Below are positions 14,661 through 23,396 of a stretch of 64,000 bases of DNA, piece by piece; position 1 is the stretch's first letter, and each line of letters begins with the position of its first letter. The translations under genes were made by a program, and so were the position numbers. The notes under the pieces were generated by a model. That model had not been told where the DNA came from, did not search any database, and saw only the letters and a program-made list of their open reading frames with translations. The stretch is from Actinomadura rudentiformis (lineage in GTDB: Bacteria > Actinomycetota > Actinomycetes > Streptosporangiales > Streptosporangiaceae), in NCBI RefSeq assembly GCF_008923185.1, contig NZ_WBMT01000001.1, positions 372,001-436,000 of the forward strand, written 5' to 3'.

Positions 14661-15161
14661 TCAGTCGATGATGATCGCTGAGCTCGACAAAGGCCTGGGA
14701 TCGCGACGATATTCCCGGTGCTTGTCAGCCGCCTTCGGCAGCCGGTGTGCCAGGAGTTCTTTGCCGGCGTTTCCGTTGTGGCCTGCCTGCGGGTGAGGTG
14801 CGGTGCCCCGGTCAACGATCCGTGCTGAGGTGATGGTGAGCTCGTAGTGAGCCCACACCATGGCGGCGTTGACCAGGCGGCGCGCCGTGGCGTGGACGAG
14901 ATGGACGTCGGAGAGAGCGGTGACGATCAGCAGGACGGATCCGTCGTGGTCCAGGTTGGCCGCGGTGGGGTCGGAGGGCCAGACCGCCACGCGCAGGCGC
15001 CGATCGTCGATCACGCGCAGCTCTCCCCAGTCCGGCACAAAGACTCGGGACTTCCCGCCGGCAGAGTAGGTGATCATGACGACGGGGTGCTGACGTGCTT
15101 GGGAACTGGTGATCGCCTTAACGGCGGTGGAGAGCGTGTCGGGCGAGGTGGTCATCGGCAT
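14661..15161 (-). CDS. Putative PNPOx-like split-barrel flavin-binding protein
   Basis: The protein has 166 residues from ATG 15161; an in-frame ATG at 15155 is equally possible. The N-terminal 100 residues contain a pattern seen in pyridoxamine-5'-phosphate-oxidase-like proteins: VFVPDWGELRVIDDRRLRVAVWPSD, then a hydrophobic strand SVLLIVTALSDVHLVHATAR. The C-terminus is polar. The family call is from pattern only and is moderate. An SOS-box-like dyad lies 95 bases upstream. No operon partner is present. Confidence 0.5.
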   Translation of the reverse strand: MPMTTSPDTLSTAVKAITSSQARQHPVVMITYSAGGKSRVFVPDWGELRVIDDRRLRVAVWPSDPTAANLDHDGSVLLIVTALSDVHLVHATARRLVNAAMVWAHYELTITSARIVDRGTAPHPQAGHNGNAGKELLAHRLPKAADKHREYRRDPRPLSSSAIIID

Positions 15162-15255
15162 GTCCGCCTTACGTCGAAGGATCGGCCGGCTCGCGGGGAG
15201 TGCCCGAACAGATCACTGCGCCGATCCGCTCGGGGGAGAACCACTCGTGCTCGTG

Positions 15256-15271
15256 TCGAACATATATTCGA
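15256..15271. promoter_or_regulatory. LexA (SOS) box-like dyad
   Basis: TCGAACATATATTCGA matches the actinobacterial SOS box TCGAAC-N4-GTTCGA at 11 of 12 defined positions. It lies 95 bases upstream of the PNPOx-like gene. No known SOS gene is adjacent, so function is uncertain. Confidence 0.4.
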
Positions 15272-15356
15272 TAATAGTCGAGGGGTCTGACATCCGCACC
15301 GCCGGGCGCGGTTCATCGCCGCGCCGAAGCCGCCAGTAGGGCGGGCAACGCACAAG

Positions 15357-15390
15357 AACGCCCCGAGCCGCTGGGCGGGCTCGGGGCGTT
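15357..15390 (-). terminator. Terminator of the sigma factor operon
   Basis: AACGCCCCGAGCC (15357-15369) pairs perfectly with GGCTCGGGGCGTT (15378-15390), a 13-bp stem with an 8-base loop. It lies 30 bases past the stop of the CU044_5270-type gene on the minus strand, and the minus-strand transcript continues TTCTTG after the stem. Confidence 0.8.
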
Positions 15391-15420
15391 ATCGGGTTTC
15401 CGCGGTTGAGGTGTCCCGGA

Positions 15421-16314
15421 CTATCGGGGCTGGACGTTCGTCCACTCGGTGGTGAGCGTGTACGTGCCGGAGGTGATCCACTCACCGCCGTCGGTCCACA
15501 CGAGGATGTTGGTCTGGCGCAGCTGCGAGGTCGCGGGATCGATGACCATCCTGACCGTGTCCCCGGTCTCCGAGGGGAATTGCAGGCCCTGCCCGCCGGG
15601 CACCTTCCCCGTGCTCTTCACATGGGGGTACGAGGCGATCGCGCGGAAGGCGGCAGCGCGGGTCTTCGACGGTGTCGGCAGCGTGCTGATCAGGGAGACC
15701 AGCCCCTGGAAGACGGCTTGCTTCTGCTGGGCCGCGGTGAGCCTCCCGGCGCTGGTCCTGATATCGCTGCGTTTCACGGCGTCGGTGATCCAGCCCTTGA
15801 GGTCCTCGGGCTTGGACGGCAGGCGTCGGAGCTGGTCGAGGCTCACATCGAGGGGGCCGATTCCCCATCGCTGATCGCCGATCTGGATGAGCCGGCCGTC
15901 GGACTTCCTGCCCTTGAACCAGACCCGGCCGTCACGCTTGATCCAGCTTTCGCTCATGTCCGGCGCCGCGCCCGGGCGCTCCCTCTGCTCCAGCTTGATG
16001 TGCCAGTAGACGCCCTTGTCCGGCAGTCTTTCCGCGGTCGTGGCCGCCGCGAGCAGTACCTGCCGCGCGGTCATCTGCGGATCCGGCGGGCTGTTGGGCG
16101 CGTGCGGGTCGCCCGTCCCGGCGGAGACCAGCACGACTGCGGCCGCGGTGGTGGCGGTCAGGCCGAATCCGCCGGCCAGCCAGGCCTTCTTGTGCTTGCG
16201 GGCCGGGGAGGGATTGAGCATGGCGTTCTGCAGCTTGTGGCGGCCGTTGTCGACCGCCTCGCGGGGTGGTTCGGGCTTGGCCAGCAGAGTGGCGAGATCC
16301 TGAAGGTCATTCAT
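15421..16314 (-). CDS. CU044_5270-type membrane protein, probable partner of the ECF sigma factor
   Basis: The protein has 297 residues. The start at 16314 is supported by its 8-base overlap with the sigma factor stop (ATGAATGA). A cytosolic segment of about 50 residues (NDLQDLATLLAKPEPP) is followed by one transmembrane helix near residues 46-66. A large extracytoplasmic domain follows (VYWHIKLEQRERPG ... TYTLTTEWT), with strands that recall lipoprotein-localisation-like folds. Proteins of this layout are commonly encoded directly after actinobacterial ECF sigma factors. Translational coupling suggests an anti-sigma or sensor role, but no zinc-binding anti-sigma HxxxCxxC motif is present, so this is inference. 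Confidence 0.75.
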   Translation of the reverse strand: MNDLQDLATLLAKPEPPREAVDNGRHKLQNAMLNPSPARKHKKAWLAGGFGLTATTAAAVVLVSAGTGDPHAPNSPPDPQMTARQVLLAAATTAERLPDKGVYWHIKLEQRERPGAAPDMSESWIKRDGRVWFKGRKSDGRLIQIGDQRWGIGPLDVSLDQLRRLPSKPEDLKGWITDAVKRSDIRTSAGRLTAAQQKQAVFQGLVSLISTLPTPSKTRAAAFRAIASYPHVKSTGKVPGGQGLQFPSETGDTVRMVIDPATSQLRQTNILVWTDGGEWITSGTYTLTTEWTNVQPR

Positions 16315-16879
16315 TGACTTCCTCCGGGTTGATGGCGTTCTGGAGCTTCTTGCGGGCACGGCTCAGCCGGGAGCCCACCGTTCCGTACGAGATGCCGAGG
16401 GCCACGGCCACCTCCTCGTGCGTGAGCTGCGCGAGGGCCACGAGCAGAACGACGTCGCGCTCGCCCTGGGAGAGCTTGGTCAGGGCCATCGCGAGCTGCG
16501 GCTGCAGGCGCTGGGCGTTCACCGACGTCAGGACGCGGTTCTCGTGGCTGTCGGACGCGCGCTCGTGCGTCCCCCGCGCGAGCGTCCGGTAGTGGCGGGC
16601 CTCCTTGCGCCGATGCCGGGCGACCAGGTTGGTGGCGATGCCGAACAGCCAGGGCCGAAGCCCTCCGCGTCCGGGATCGAACCGGTCGCGCTCGCCGAAC
16701 GCCGTCAGGAACGTCTCGGCCGCGACGTCGTCCGCCGCCTGAACGTCCAGGCGCCCGGCCACATACAGATAGATGTCGCGGTGATACCGGTCGTAGACCG
16801 CGTGGAACTCCTCGGGATTCCGCCGGAACCGGGTGACAAGCTCGGCGTCGGTCGCGGGCTCGTCCACACTGGCCCTCAA
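16307..16879 (-). CDS. ECF (sigma-70 family) RNA polymerase sigma factor
   Basis: The protein has 190 residues. Region 2 spans about residues 12-80 (EFHAVYDRYHRDIYLYVAGRL, then DDVAAETFLTAF and RPWLFGIATNLVARHRR). Region 4 spans about 125-180, with helix-turn-helix LTHEEVAVALGISYGTVGSRLSRARKKL. It lacks an extra C-terminal SnoaL-like domain. Its stop overlaps the membrane protein gene by 8 bases. The long upstream gap holds a 14-bp palindrome (16948-16961). The signal is unknown. Confidence 0.9.
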   Translation of the reverse strand: MRASVDEPATDAELVTRFRRNPEEFHAVYDRYHRDIYLYVAGRLDVQAADDVAAETFLTAFGERDRFDPGRGGLRPWLFGIATNLVARHRRKEARHYRTLARGTHERASDSHENRVLTSVNAQRLQPQLAMALTKLSQGERDVVLLVALAQLTHEEVAVALGISYGTVGSRLSRARKKLQNAINPEEVNE

Positions 16880-16947
16880 GTCCCTGCCTCCGTCATGCGG
16901 ACGCCTCCAAGGGGATGGAAAGTGGTCGGTTCACACCAACACTTCGC

Positions 16948-16961
16948 GATTCGCGCGAATC
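16948..16961. promoter_or_regulatory. Perfect 14-bp palindrome upstream of the sigma factor
   Basis: GATTCGCGCGAATC is fully self-complementary and lies 69 bases before the sigma factor start, inside the 335-base gap at 16880-17214. I see no gene in that gap; short frames there have no ribosome-binding site or recognisable product. Confidence 0.4.
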
Positions 16962-17214
16962 ACTTTCCCGGAACGTCTGTGTCGGTGCTGCGCGAGGGTG
17001 GAGGCATGCGCGTCGCCGTCCTCTCCAGGCGGGCTGGATCGCCGGGGCTCCACGGGGCTCCCCGCAAGGCGTGCGGGCACGGCCCCGGGAGCGGTGGCCA
17101 GAATTAACAAGGAGTCCAGTAAAGGAATTCTCGGTTCTCAGGCGGTTGATGCCGATTCGAGGCGCACATATGTGAAAATTGGACAGATTTACTGTGCGAC
17201 GGGGGATATGCCGG

Positions 17215-18012
17215 ATGAGCTCGTTTGACGAGAAGTTCGACCCGACGACTCCTGCCGACGCCCGGATCTACGACTACATCATCGGGGGCAAGGACCACTA
17301 CGGGCCCGACCGCGGTGTGGCCGAGGGGTTGCCGGAGGGCCCTTGGGGCGATGACGCCGAGCGCCGTCCGGCCGTGGAGAACCGGCGATTCCTGCGGCGC
17401 GCCGTGCGCTTCCTGCTGGACGAGGGGATCCGGCAGTTCGTCGACATCGGCTGCGGGCTGCCCACCTCCAAGAACGTCCACGACCTCGCCCACGACGCCG
17501 ACCCGGCGGCCCGGGTCCTGTACGTCGACCACGATCAGGTCGTGGTCAACCACTACCGGGCGCTGCTGTCGAGCTCGTCGACGGCGACGGTGATCAGCGC
17601 GGACGCGCGGCACCCGGAGGAGATCCTGGGCCACATCCGGGAGACGTCCTTCCTCGATCTTCAGCGTCCGCTGGGAGTGCTCCTGGTCGGCCTGCTGCAC
17701 CTGATAGCCGACGAAGACGACCCGGCCGGGATCGTGGCCCGATACCGGGACGCCGTCGCCCCCGGGAGCCACGTGGTGATGTCCCACATGACGGGTGACG
17801 GCCAGAACCCGGAGCACGTCGCCCAGTTCGTCGAGATGTTCCAGACCGCACGCGAGCCGATGGTCATGCGCTCGCGTGAGCGGATCCGCTCCTTCTACGA
17901 CGGCATGGACCTCGTCGAGCCAGGCGTGGTCAATGCACCGGACTGGCGCCCCAACCGTCCCTTTCCCGAGGCCTCCGGATGGCTGGTCGCCGGCGTGGCG
18001 CGCAAGAACTGA
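17215..18012 (+). CDS. SAV2177/DUF574 family SAM-dependent methyltransferase
   Basis: The protein has 265 residues from ATG 17215, with GGGGGA 9 bases upstream; the frame opens earlier at a TTG without support. Family hallmarks are seen in order: ARIYDYIIGGKDHYGPDR near the N-terminus, the SAM-binding FVDIGCGLPTSKNVHDLA (about 77-94), and VLYVDHDQVVVNHYRALL (about 107-124). These proteins are numerous in Streptomyces and Streptosporangiales, and their substrates are largely unknown. It stands alone between the sigma factor and the phosphatase operon. Confidence 0.88.
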   Translation: MSSFDEKFDPTTPADARIYDYIIGGKDHYGPDRGVAEGLPEGPWGDDAERRPAVENRRFLRRAVRFLLDEGIRQFVDIGCGLPTSKNVHDLAHDADPAARVLYVDHDQVVVNHYRALLSSSSTATVISADARHPEEILGHIRETSFLDLQRPLGVLLVGLLHLIADEDDPAGIVARYRDAVAPGSHVVMSHMTGDGQNPEHVAQFVEMFQTAREPMVMRSRERIRSFYDGMDLVEPGVVNAPDWRPNRPFPEASGWLVAGVARKN

Positions 18013-18078
18013 CCCCCGGCCACGTCGTGAGCATGGCGCCGGAGCCGTCATCGGGTGCTCCGGGGATCACCGGCCTCG

Positions 18079-19683
18079 TCAGGCGGGCTGGAGGCCGGGG
18101 TTGCCGTTCTCGGTGACATAGGAGGTGCGGGTGCTGATCGGTGCGCCCGGCCGGGTGACGTACGGCAGGACGCGGAAGTCGGTGCGGAACGCCTCCTCGT
18201 CCAAGGTGCAGCGCAGGTAGCCGCGCTGGTAGCTGGTGAACTTGATGTGCTCGTTGGCGGCCAGCAGGTTGCGGCCGCCCTGGTCGAGGTCCTCGCCGTC
18301 CATCTTGGTCGAGATGGAGGTCGCGACGAACTCCACGCCGATCGTGCGGGATCCCGGGTCGTCGAAGTCGAGCTTGAGATCGGCGGCCATATGGCGGTGC
18401 ATGTCACCGGTGAGGACGACCGCATTGCGCACGTCGCGCTCGGCGATCTCGGCGAAGAGCCGGTCGCGGGCGGGCTTGTAGCCGTCCCAGAAGTCCATGA
18501 CGAACGCGCGCCCGGCACCGGGGACGGTGTCGACCTGCGTCACCGGGATCTGCTGGGGGATGACGTTCCAGGTGGCGCGGGAGTCCCCGAGCCCCTCGTA
18601 CAGCCACTTCTCCTGCTCGGGGCCCAGCACGGTCCGGCCGGGGGTGAGCCGGTCGGCGCAGTCGCTGGTGCGGTCGCCGCACGCCTGGTCGGCGCGATAC
18701 TGCCGGGTGTCCAGGACATGGAAGTCGGCGAGCCTGCCGTACCGCAGCCTGCGGTACAGGCGGGTATGCGCGCCCTGTGGCTTGGCGGGCCGGCGCAGCG
18801 GCAGGTTCTCGTAGTAGGCCTGGGCGGCGGCGGCCTTGCGCCGCCGGAAGACCTCCGGGTCCACATCGGGCTCGCCGTCGGCCTTGGAGATGTCGCTCAC
18901 CCAGTTGTCGTCGATCTCGTGGTCGTCCCAGACCATGACGAACGGGTGCGCCTGATGCGCGGCGATGATGTCGGGGTCGTAGCGGTGCAGGGCGTGCCGC
19001 AGCCGGTACTGCGTCAAGTCGAAGGGCTTGGCCTGGATCTCCGGGGCGAGGGCGACGTTGCGGATTCCACCGGTGGGGCTGATCTGGTTCTCGTAGATGT
19101 AGTCGCCCAGGTGGAACACGACCGCCAGGTCCTCCTCGGCCATGTGGCGGTATGCCGTGTAGAACCCCTCGAACCACGCCTGGCAGGAGGCCACCGCGAA
19201 GCTCAACCGACGCGTCCTCGCCCAGGGCGCCGGTGCGGTGCGGGTGCGGCCGACCTGGCTCAACGTGCCTCTGACACGGAAGCGGTAGAAGTACTCGCGG
19301 TCGGGTCGCAGTCCGTGCACCTCGACGTGCACGGAGTGAGCCAGCTCCGGGACGGCGAAGGCGCGGCCACGGCGGACGACCGTGCGGAAGCGCTCGTCGG
19401 CGGCCACCTCCCAGCCGACCTCGACCTTGCGGGCCGGCATGCCGCCGGAGCCGTCCAGGGCCAGTGGTTCGGGTGCGAGCCTGGTCCACAGCACGACTCC
19501 GTCCGGCCACGGATCGCCGGACGCCACCCCGAGTGCGAAGGGGTGGTCCTTGAACGTCGGGGCCGCCCACGCCGGGGCGGCGGACAGGCCGGCCGCCACG
19601 GCGCCGACTCCGAAGGCACCTCCGGTGAGGAGCAGATCACGTCTTCCGATCATCGGGCTGTCGAGGGCCGCGCGCTGGGGCAT
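18079..19683 (-). CDS. phoD: Secreted PhoD-type alkaline phosphatase, end of the rhamnoside operon
   Basis: The protein has 534 residues, started at 19683 where AAGGAGAGCGG precedes the ATG. A twin-arginine signal (GRRDLLLTGG, cleavage near AWAA) directs it out of the cell. A PhoD N-terminal domain (FALGVASGDPWPDGVVLWTRLAP) is followed by the metallophosphatase domain with motifs VASCQAW, HLGDYIYE, WDDHEIDDNW and LTGDMHRH. PhoD enzymes are Ca/Fe phosphodiesterase-monoesterases. It overlaps the 3' end of the GH106-like gene by 34 bases, so it is probably cotranscribed. This suggests phosphate-substituted rhamnan or teichoic-type polymers as substrate (inference). A paralog lies at 30679. Confidence 0.9.
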   Translation of the reverse strand: MPQRAALDSPMIGRRDLLLTGGAFGVGAVAAGLSAAPAWAAPTFKDHPFALGVASGDPWPDGVVLWTRLAPEPLALDGSGGMPARKVEVGWEVAADERFRTVVRRGRAFAVPELAHSVHVEVHGLRPDREYFYRFRVRGTLSQVGRTRTAPAPWARTRRLSFAVASCQAWFEGFYTAYRHMAEEDLAVVFHLGDYIYENQISPTGGIRNVALAPEIQAKPFDLTQYRLRHALHRYDPDIIAAHQAHPFVMVWDDHEIDDNWVSDISKADGEPDVDPEVFRRRKAAAAQAYYENLPLRRPAKPQGAHTRLYRRLRYGRLADFHVLDTRQYRADQACGDRTSDCADRLTPGRTVLGPEQEKWLYEGLGDSRATWNVIPQQIPVTQVDTVPGAGRAFVMDFWDGYKPARDRLFAEIAERDVRNAVVLTGDMHRHMAADLKLDFDDPGSRTIGVEFVATSISTKMDGEDLDQGGRNLLAANEHIKFTSYQRGYLRCTLDEEAFRTDFRVLPYVTRPGAPISTRTSYVTENGNPGLQPA

Positions 19684-22600
19684 CCGCTCTCCTTGGGGGT
19701 CAACGTGGAGCAGCTTCCGGGGAGCAGCCCGTCCCCGGACGTCCGGAGGATCACAGGTCCCAGCAGCCCGGATGTGCGCTGGCCGGAGAAGACGAAGTGG
19801 GTGGGGCTGGCCTCGTCGAGGTAGGGGGCCAGGGTGCCGTAGACGACGATCTCGATCTCGTTGCGGTCGCCGTGCAGGGACGTGCCGAGGTCGAAGGTGT
19901 ACGGGGCGCAGATCCGGATGCCTGCCGGTCTCCCGTTCACCGTCACTTCGGCGGTGCCGCGAACGCGGCCGAGGTCGAGTTCGGCCTTTTCCGGAGCCGA
20001 CGGCAGGGTCAGGGCCTGCCGGTAGCGGATCCCGCCGCTGTATCCGCCGAGCCCCACGTCCTCCCAGTCGCCCAGCTCGATCACGCCGGTGCCGATGGCG
20101 AACGTGACCGGACCGGCCAGAGCGGCGCCTTCCTGGTGTTCCGGCCGGGTCAGCAGGTGCAACTCCGCAGTCCTGGCGGGCCGCTGGCCTTCGGGGAGCT
20201 CCACTTCGACGGCCCCCTCCTGCTCGGTGGCCGAGACCGGAACGCCGTCGAGGCGGACGTCGGTGACTTCGGCGCGTGGCGTGAAGCGCATCCGGGTCGC
20301 GCCGGGCGGCACCGTGAAACGGAGCCGTTCGGACCGGGGTAGGGCATCGGGGACGGTGAAGAGCGCGGGCATGACGGCGCCGTCTCCGCCGTCGTCCTCC
20401 AGCCAATGGGCACCGGGCAGCGGGTGCGGGCGACGCCGCAGGTGGAAGGCGGCGGGATCGCCGGACTGCGCACGCCTGGGCACGACGGGCACCGTGGCGC
20501 CGTCACGGGTGGCGTGCCATCCGGTGCCCGACATGAGCGGGCCGTCGACGAGGACCGCCGCGGGGTTCTCGTTCTCGGTGAGGACGAGAGTGAGCCGGGT
20601 GCCGGACACCTCGTAGCGGCCGACACGGGGGGACTCCTGCTCGGCGTACGGGTCGAAGCCGCCTTGGCGGCCGATCTCCACTCCGTCGACCAGGATGCGG
20701 CACGGGGACGCCGTCGTCACCTGGAGGACGGACGGGCGGGCGGCGCGCGGCAGTTCGGCGCTGAAGGAGACCTGCCCACCGGCACGGGAAGGACCCGCAG
20801 CTGTGATCCATTCGGGGCGGGCGCAGCGGGCGGGGTCCGTCACGATCGACAGGTGACCGCGCAGCCGCACGTCCTCGTCGGGCACAAGGCGAAGCTCGAG
20901 AGCGTGCTCACCCGGTGGGAGCGGCGTCCTGGCCACCGCCAGATAGCCGCGGTCGTCGAGCGGCACCTCGGTCCCGTCGACCAGAAGCGTCTTGGCGGCG
21001 GCGCTGCCGAGCATGACGAAACCGCCCTGGGCGGGAACGGCCACGCGGGTGCGCAGGACCACCTGTCTCCCCGCCGCGACTTCCCCGAAGTCGAGAAACT
21101 CCTCCGGGACATGCCCCTTCGGGCCGAGCACGGCTCGGTGGATCGGGTCCTTATGGATGCCACGAGTGTCGGAGTAGACCACCGGACGCCAGCCATCTCC
21201 GCCGGGTCCGGACCAGAGGCCGTGGGGACCGAAGGTCGCGTGGACCGGTGTCCATTCTCCACCGTCAACCTGGTGCCACAGCTGCCAGCGCTCCAGGGAC
21301 GCCATGTCACCAGCCGGGTGGGCGAAGTCGCCCCAGGTGTTGTCGAGTGTCGGCACCAGCTCCATGTCCCACGTCGAACCGAGGTCCATCTCGTCCAGCG
21401 GACGCGGCTGTCGCGACGGCTCCTGCGGCGGGCCTTCGCCGCCCGGGAAGACCAGGAGCGCGGCGGGCCCGTCATCGAACGGGACGACGACCTCAGCCGA
21501 CGCCCCTCGCTCGTCGCTCGCCGAGGCGACCGGCAGTGCTCGGGGCGGGCCGCCGAAGGGGCTCACCAGGAACGCCGGACCCGTGACGCCGTGGACCCGG
21601 ACCCGCATGTCGCGGTGGTAGCGGCCGGGGTCGAAGTCGTAGGTCACGTCCAGCCAGCCGAGGTCCGCTCCGCGTTCGTCCGGGCGCCCTACCGACACCC
21701 GGCTCGCCATGGACTCGGCCGCCGTCAGGAACACCACCGTGGCGCCGTCGATCTCGCGGACCAAGGCGGGGACCGGTGCCTCGACCCGCCGGGAGCCCTC
21801 CAGCACAGCACCGAGCGAGCCCGCGTCCGGCACGGTCTCCAGCAGCGCGCCCAGCCTGGCCACCACCTCGTCGGCGTCCGGGGCGCCGACGCCGTGCCGC
21901 GGCGGCGGCCCGACGGCGATGACGCGGCCGCCCTGCTCGGCGAGCGAGATCAGCCGCCGGGCGGTCTCCGCTTCGAGAACGGTGCAGGCGGGCAGCAGGA
22001 CCGTGCCGTACGACTCCTCCGCGACGTTCAGCCGTCCCGCCTCCACCGCGGCCCGGTGAACGGAGTCGTCGTCGATGACGTCGGCGTCGACGCGGAGCCG
22101 GTCGAGCTCGCCGGGGACCATCTGGAACCACGCCATGTCGCCCACCAGCGCCCGGTAGGTCTCCTGGGCCAGCGCGGCCGACGGATCCACGCCGTCGAGC
22201 CGGGTGCCCGCCTGGGCGGTCGCGGTCGGGAACAGCACGGCCACGTCACAGACGTGACGTCCCAGCGACAGGGCCGCGCACAGCCGCGTGACCGCCTCGG
22301 CGAAAATCCGGTGGTGCGCCCAATAGGGCTGACGCCAGTCGGTGGCGGGCGGTGCCCACTCCCACCAGCCGGCCTTTGTCGTGTAGTAGACCGCGTGCGG
22401 GTTGTAGAGAGTGGCTCCGGCGCGCAGCCACGGGAGCAGCCAATCGAAGGTCTCCTCCAGCGTGCCGCCCCAGCCGCTGGAGTGGAACGCCTCGATCCAC
22501 ACGCGGTCCCTGCCGTAAAGGTGCGCCAGGGAGGAGTGGATGCGCGCGTCGCCGTGGTGGTCAGAGCCGGGAGCGCCGAACCAGCGGTGGGTGCGGGCGT

Positions 22601-23396
22601 AGTCGGCGTACAGCCGCACACCGTCGGCCGGATGCCCGGCGCGGGCCGGATCCTGCTGGTCGCAGCCATGCAGGAGCCCGTGCCGGGTGTGCCAGTCGGT
22701 CAACGGCCGGAAGAACGCCTCTTCGGCCAGCTCCGCCCGGGTGAGCTGGTAGTCACGCCGGACCCGATAAGCCTCGTCTCCGCCTTTCCACAGATACGAG
22801 AGGCGGGGCGTCAGGTCGTAGCCGCGGCGCGCGGCGAACTCCTCCGCGAAGCCCTCCGTCCAGGTCGGCAGCGCGGGCAGCTCATCCTGGAACGAACCGA
22901 CGATCACATTGCCGAGCCTGTGCCCGAGCCGCCGTTCGAACTCCCCGTGCACACGGTCGAGCAGCCCCGCGCACGCCCGCGCCGACAGGTAGTCGAACCC
23001 GCGAGTCGTGGCGCGCCCGTCCGGCTCCAGCCATTGCCCGGCGAACGCGGGGACGTCACGCACCAGCCGCGCCTGGAGGTCGGCCCCGGAGAAGCCGAGC
23101 TGGTCGTAGAACCACAGCGACACCCCGAGCCGGGCGGCGTCGTCGCACACCCCGTCGAGCAGTTCCCACCACTCGTCGCTGAAGAACGCCGGCTCGTCGG
23201 CGTCCGCCCCGAACATGGGCCCGGACGGCGCGAGGTTGAGGATCACCAGGTTGTAGACGCCGCCCGCCGCGAACCGTTCGAGCTGGTCGCGCAGCCGCCG
23301 GCGGTCGAGCCGTTCGCCGCTCCACCACCAGATGGGCGCGGGGGAGTACGCGCGGGGCGGCTCGTCCAGCGCCGCCCGCAGGCGACGGGGGATCAT
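19650..23396 (-). CDS. Very large GH106-like glycoside hydrolase (probable alpha-L-rhamnosidase)
   Basis: The protein has 1248 residues. ATG 23396 overlaps the stop of the upstream permease gene (ATGA), which fixes the start; the open frame continues upstream out of phase with that gene. The N-terminal half looks like a TIM barrel of the GH106 type: APIWWWSGERLDRRRL at the start, LWFYDQLGFSGADL, SFQDELPALPTW, WIEAFHSSGWGGT and NPHAVYYTTKAGWWEW. Beta-rich modules (jelly-roll or galactose-binding-like) fill residues 700-1248. There is no signal peptide, so it acts in the cytosol on imported oligosaccharides. With the GH78 gene and the ABC transporter this gives a rhamnoside-degrading operon. 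The GH106 call is moderate; a GH2-related hydrolase is the alternative. Confidence 0.7.
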   Translation of the reverse strand: MIPRRLRAALDEPPRAYSPAPIWWWSGERLDRRRLRDQLERFAAGGVYNLVILNLAPSGPMFGADADEPAFFSDEWWELLDGVCDDAARLGVSLWFYDQLGFSGADLQARLVRDVPAFAGQWLEPDGRATTRGFDYLSARACAGLLDRVHGEFERRLGHRLGNVIVGSFQDELPALPTWTEGFAEEFAARRGYDLTPRLSYLWKGGDEAYRVRRDYQLTRAELAEEAFFRPLTDWHTRHGLLHGCDQQDPARAGHPADGVRLYADYARTHRWFGAPGSDHHGDARIHSSLAHLYGRDRVWIEAFHSSGWGGTLEETFDWLLPWLRAGATLYNPHAVYYTTKAGWWEWAPPATDWRQPYWAHHRIFAEAVTRLCAALSLGRHVCDVAVLFPTATAQAGTRLDGVDPSAALAQETYRALVGDMAWFQMVPGELDRLRVDADVIDDDSVHRAAVEAGRLNVAEESYGTVLLPACTVLEAETARRLISLAEQGGRVIAVGPPPRHGVGAPDADEVVARLGALLETVPDAGSLGAVLEGSRRVEAPVPALVREIDGATVVFLTAAESMASRVSVGRPDERGADLGWLDVTYDFDPGRYHRDMRVRVHGVTGPAFLVSPFGGPPRALPVASASDERGASAEVVVPFDDGPAALLVFPGGEGPPQEPSRQPRPLDEMDLGSTWDMELVPTLDNTWGDFAHPAGDMASLERWQLWHQVDGGEWTPVHATFGPHGLWSGPGGDGWRPVVYSDTRGIHKDPIHRAVLGPKGHVPEEFLDFGEVAAGRQVVLRTRVAVPAQGGFVMLGSAAAKTLLVDGTEVPLDDRGYLAVARTPLPPGEHALELRLVPDEDVRLRGHLSIVTDPARCARPEWITAAGPSRAGGQVSFSAELPRAARPSVLQVTTASPCRILVDGVEIGRQGGFDPYAEQESPRVGRYEVSGTRLTLVLTENENPAAVLVDGPLMSGTGWHATRDGATVPVVPRRAQSGDPAAFHLRRRPHPLPGAHWLEDDGGDGAVMPALFTVPDALPRSERLRFTVPPGATRMRFTPRAEVTDVRLDGVPVSATEQEGAVEVELPEGQRPARTAELHLLTRPEHQEGAALAGPVTFAIGTGVIELGDWEDVGLGGYSGGIRYRQALTLPSAPEKAELDLGRVRGTAEVTVNGRPAGIRICAPYTFDLGTSLHGDRNEIEIVVYGTLAPYLDEASPTHFVFSGQRTSGLLGPVILRTSGDGLLPGSCSTLTPKESGCPSARPSTAR

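Noticed and set aside
18079..20406. A 775-residue PhoD fusion
   Set aside because: The extra N-terminal 241 residues are a shadow of the GH106-like 3' end. The start at 19683 has AAGGAG and the Tat signal.
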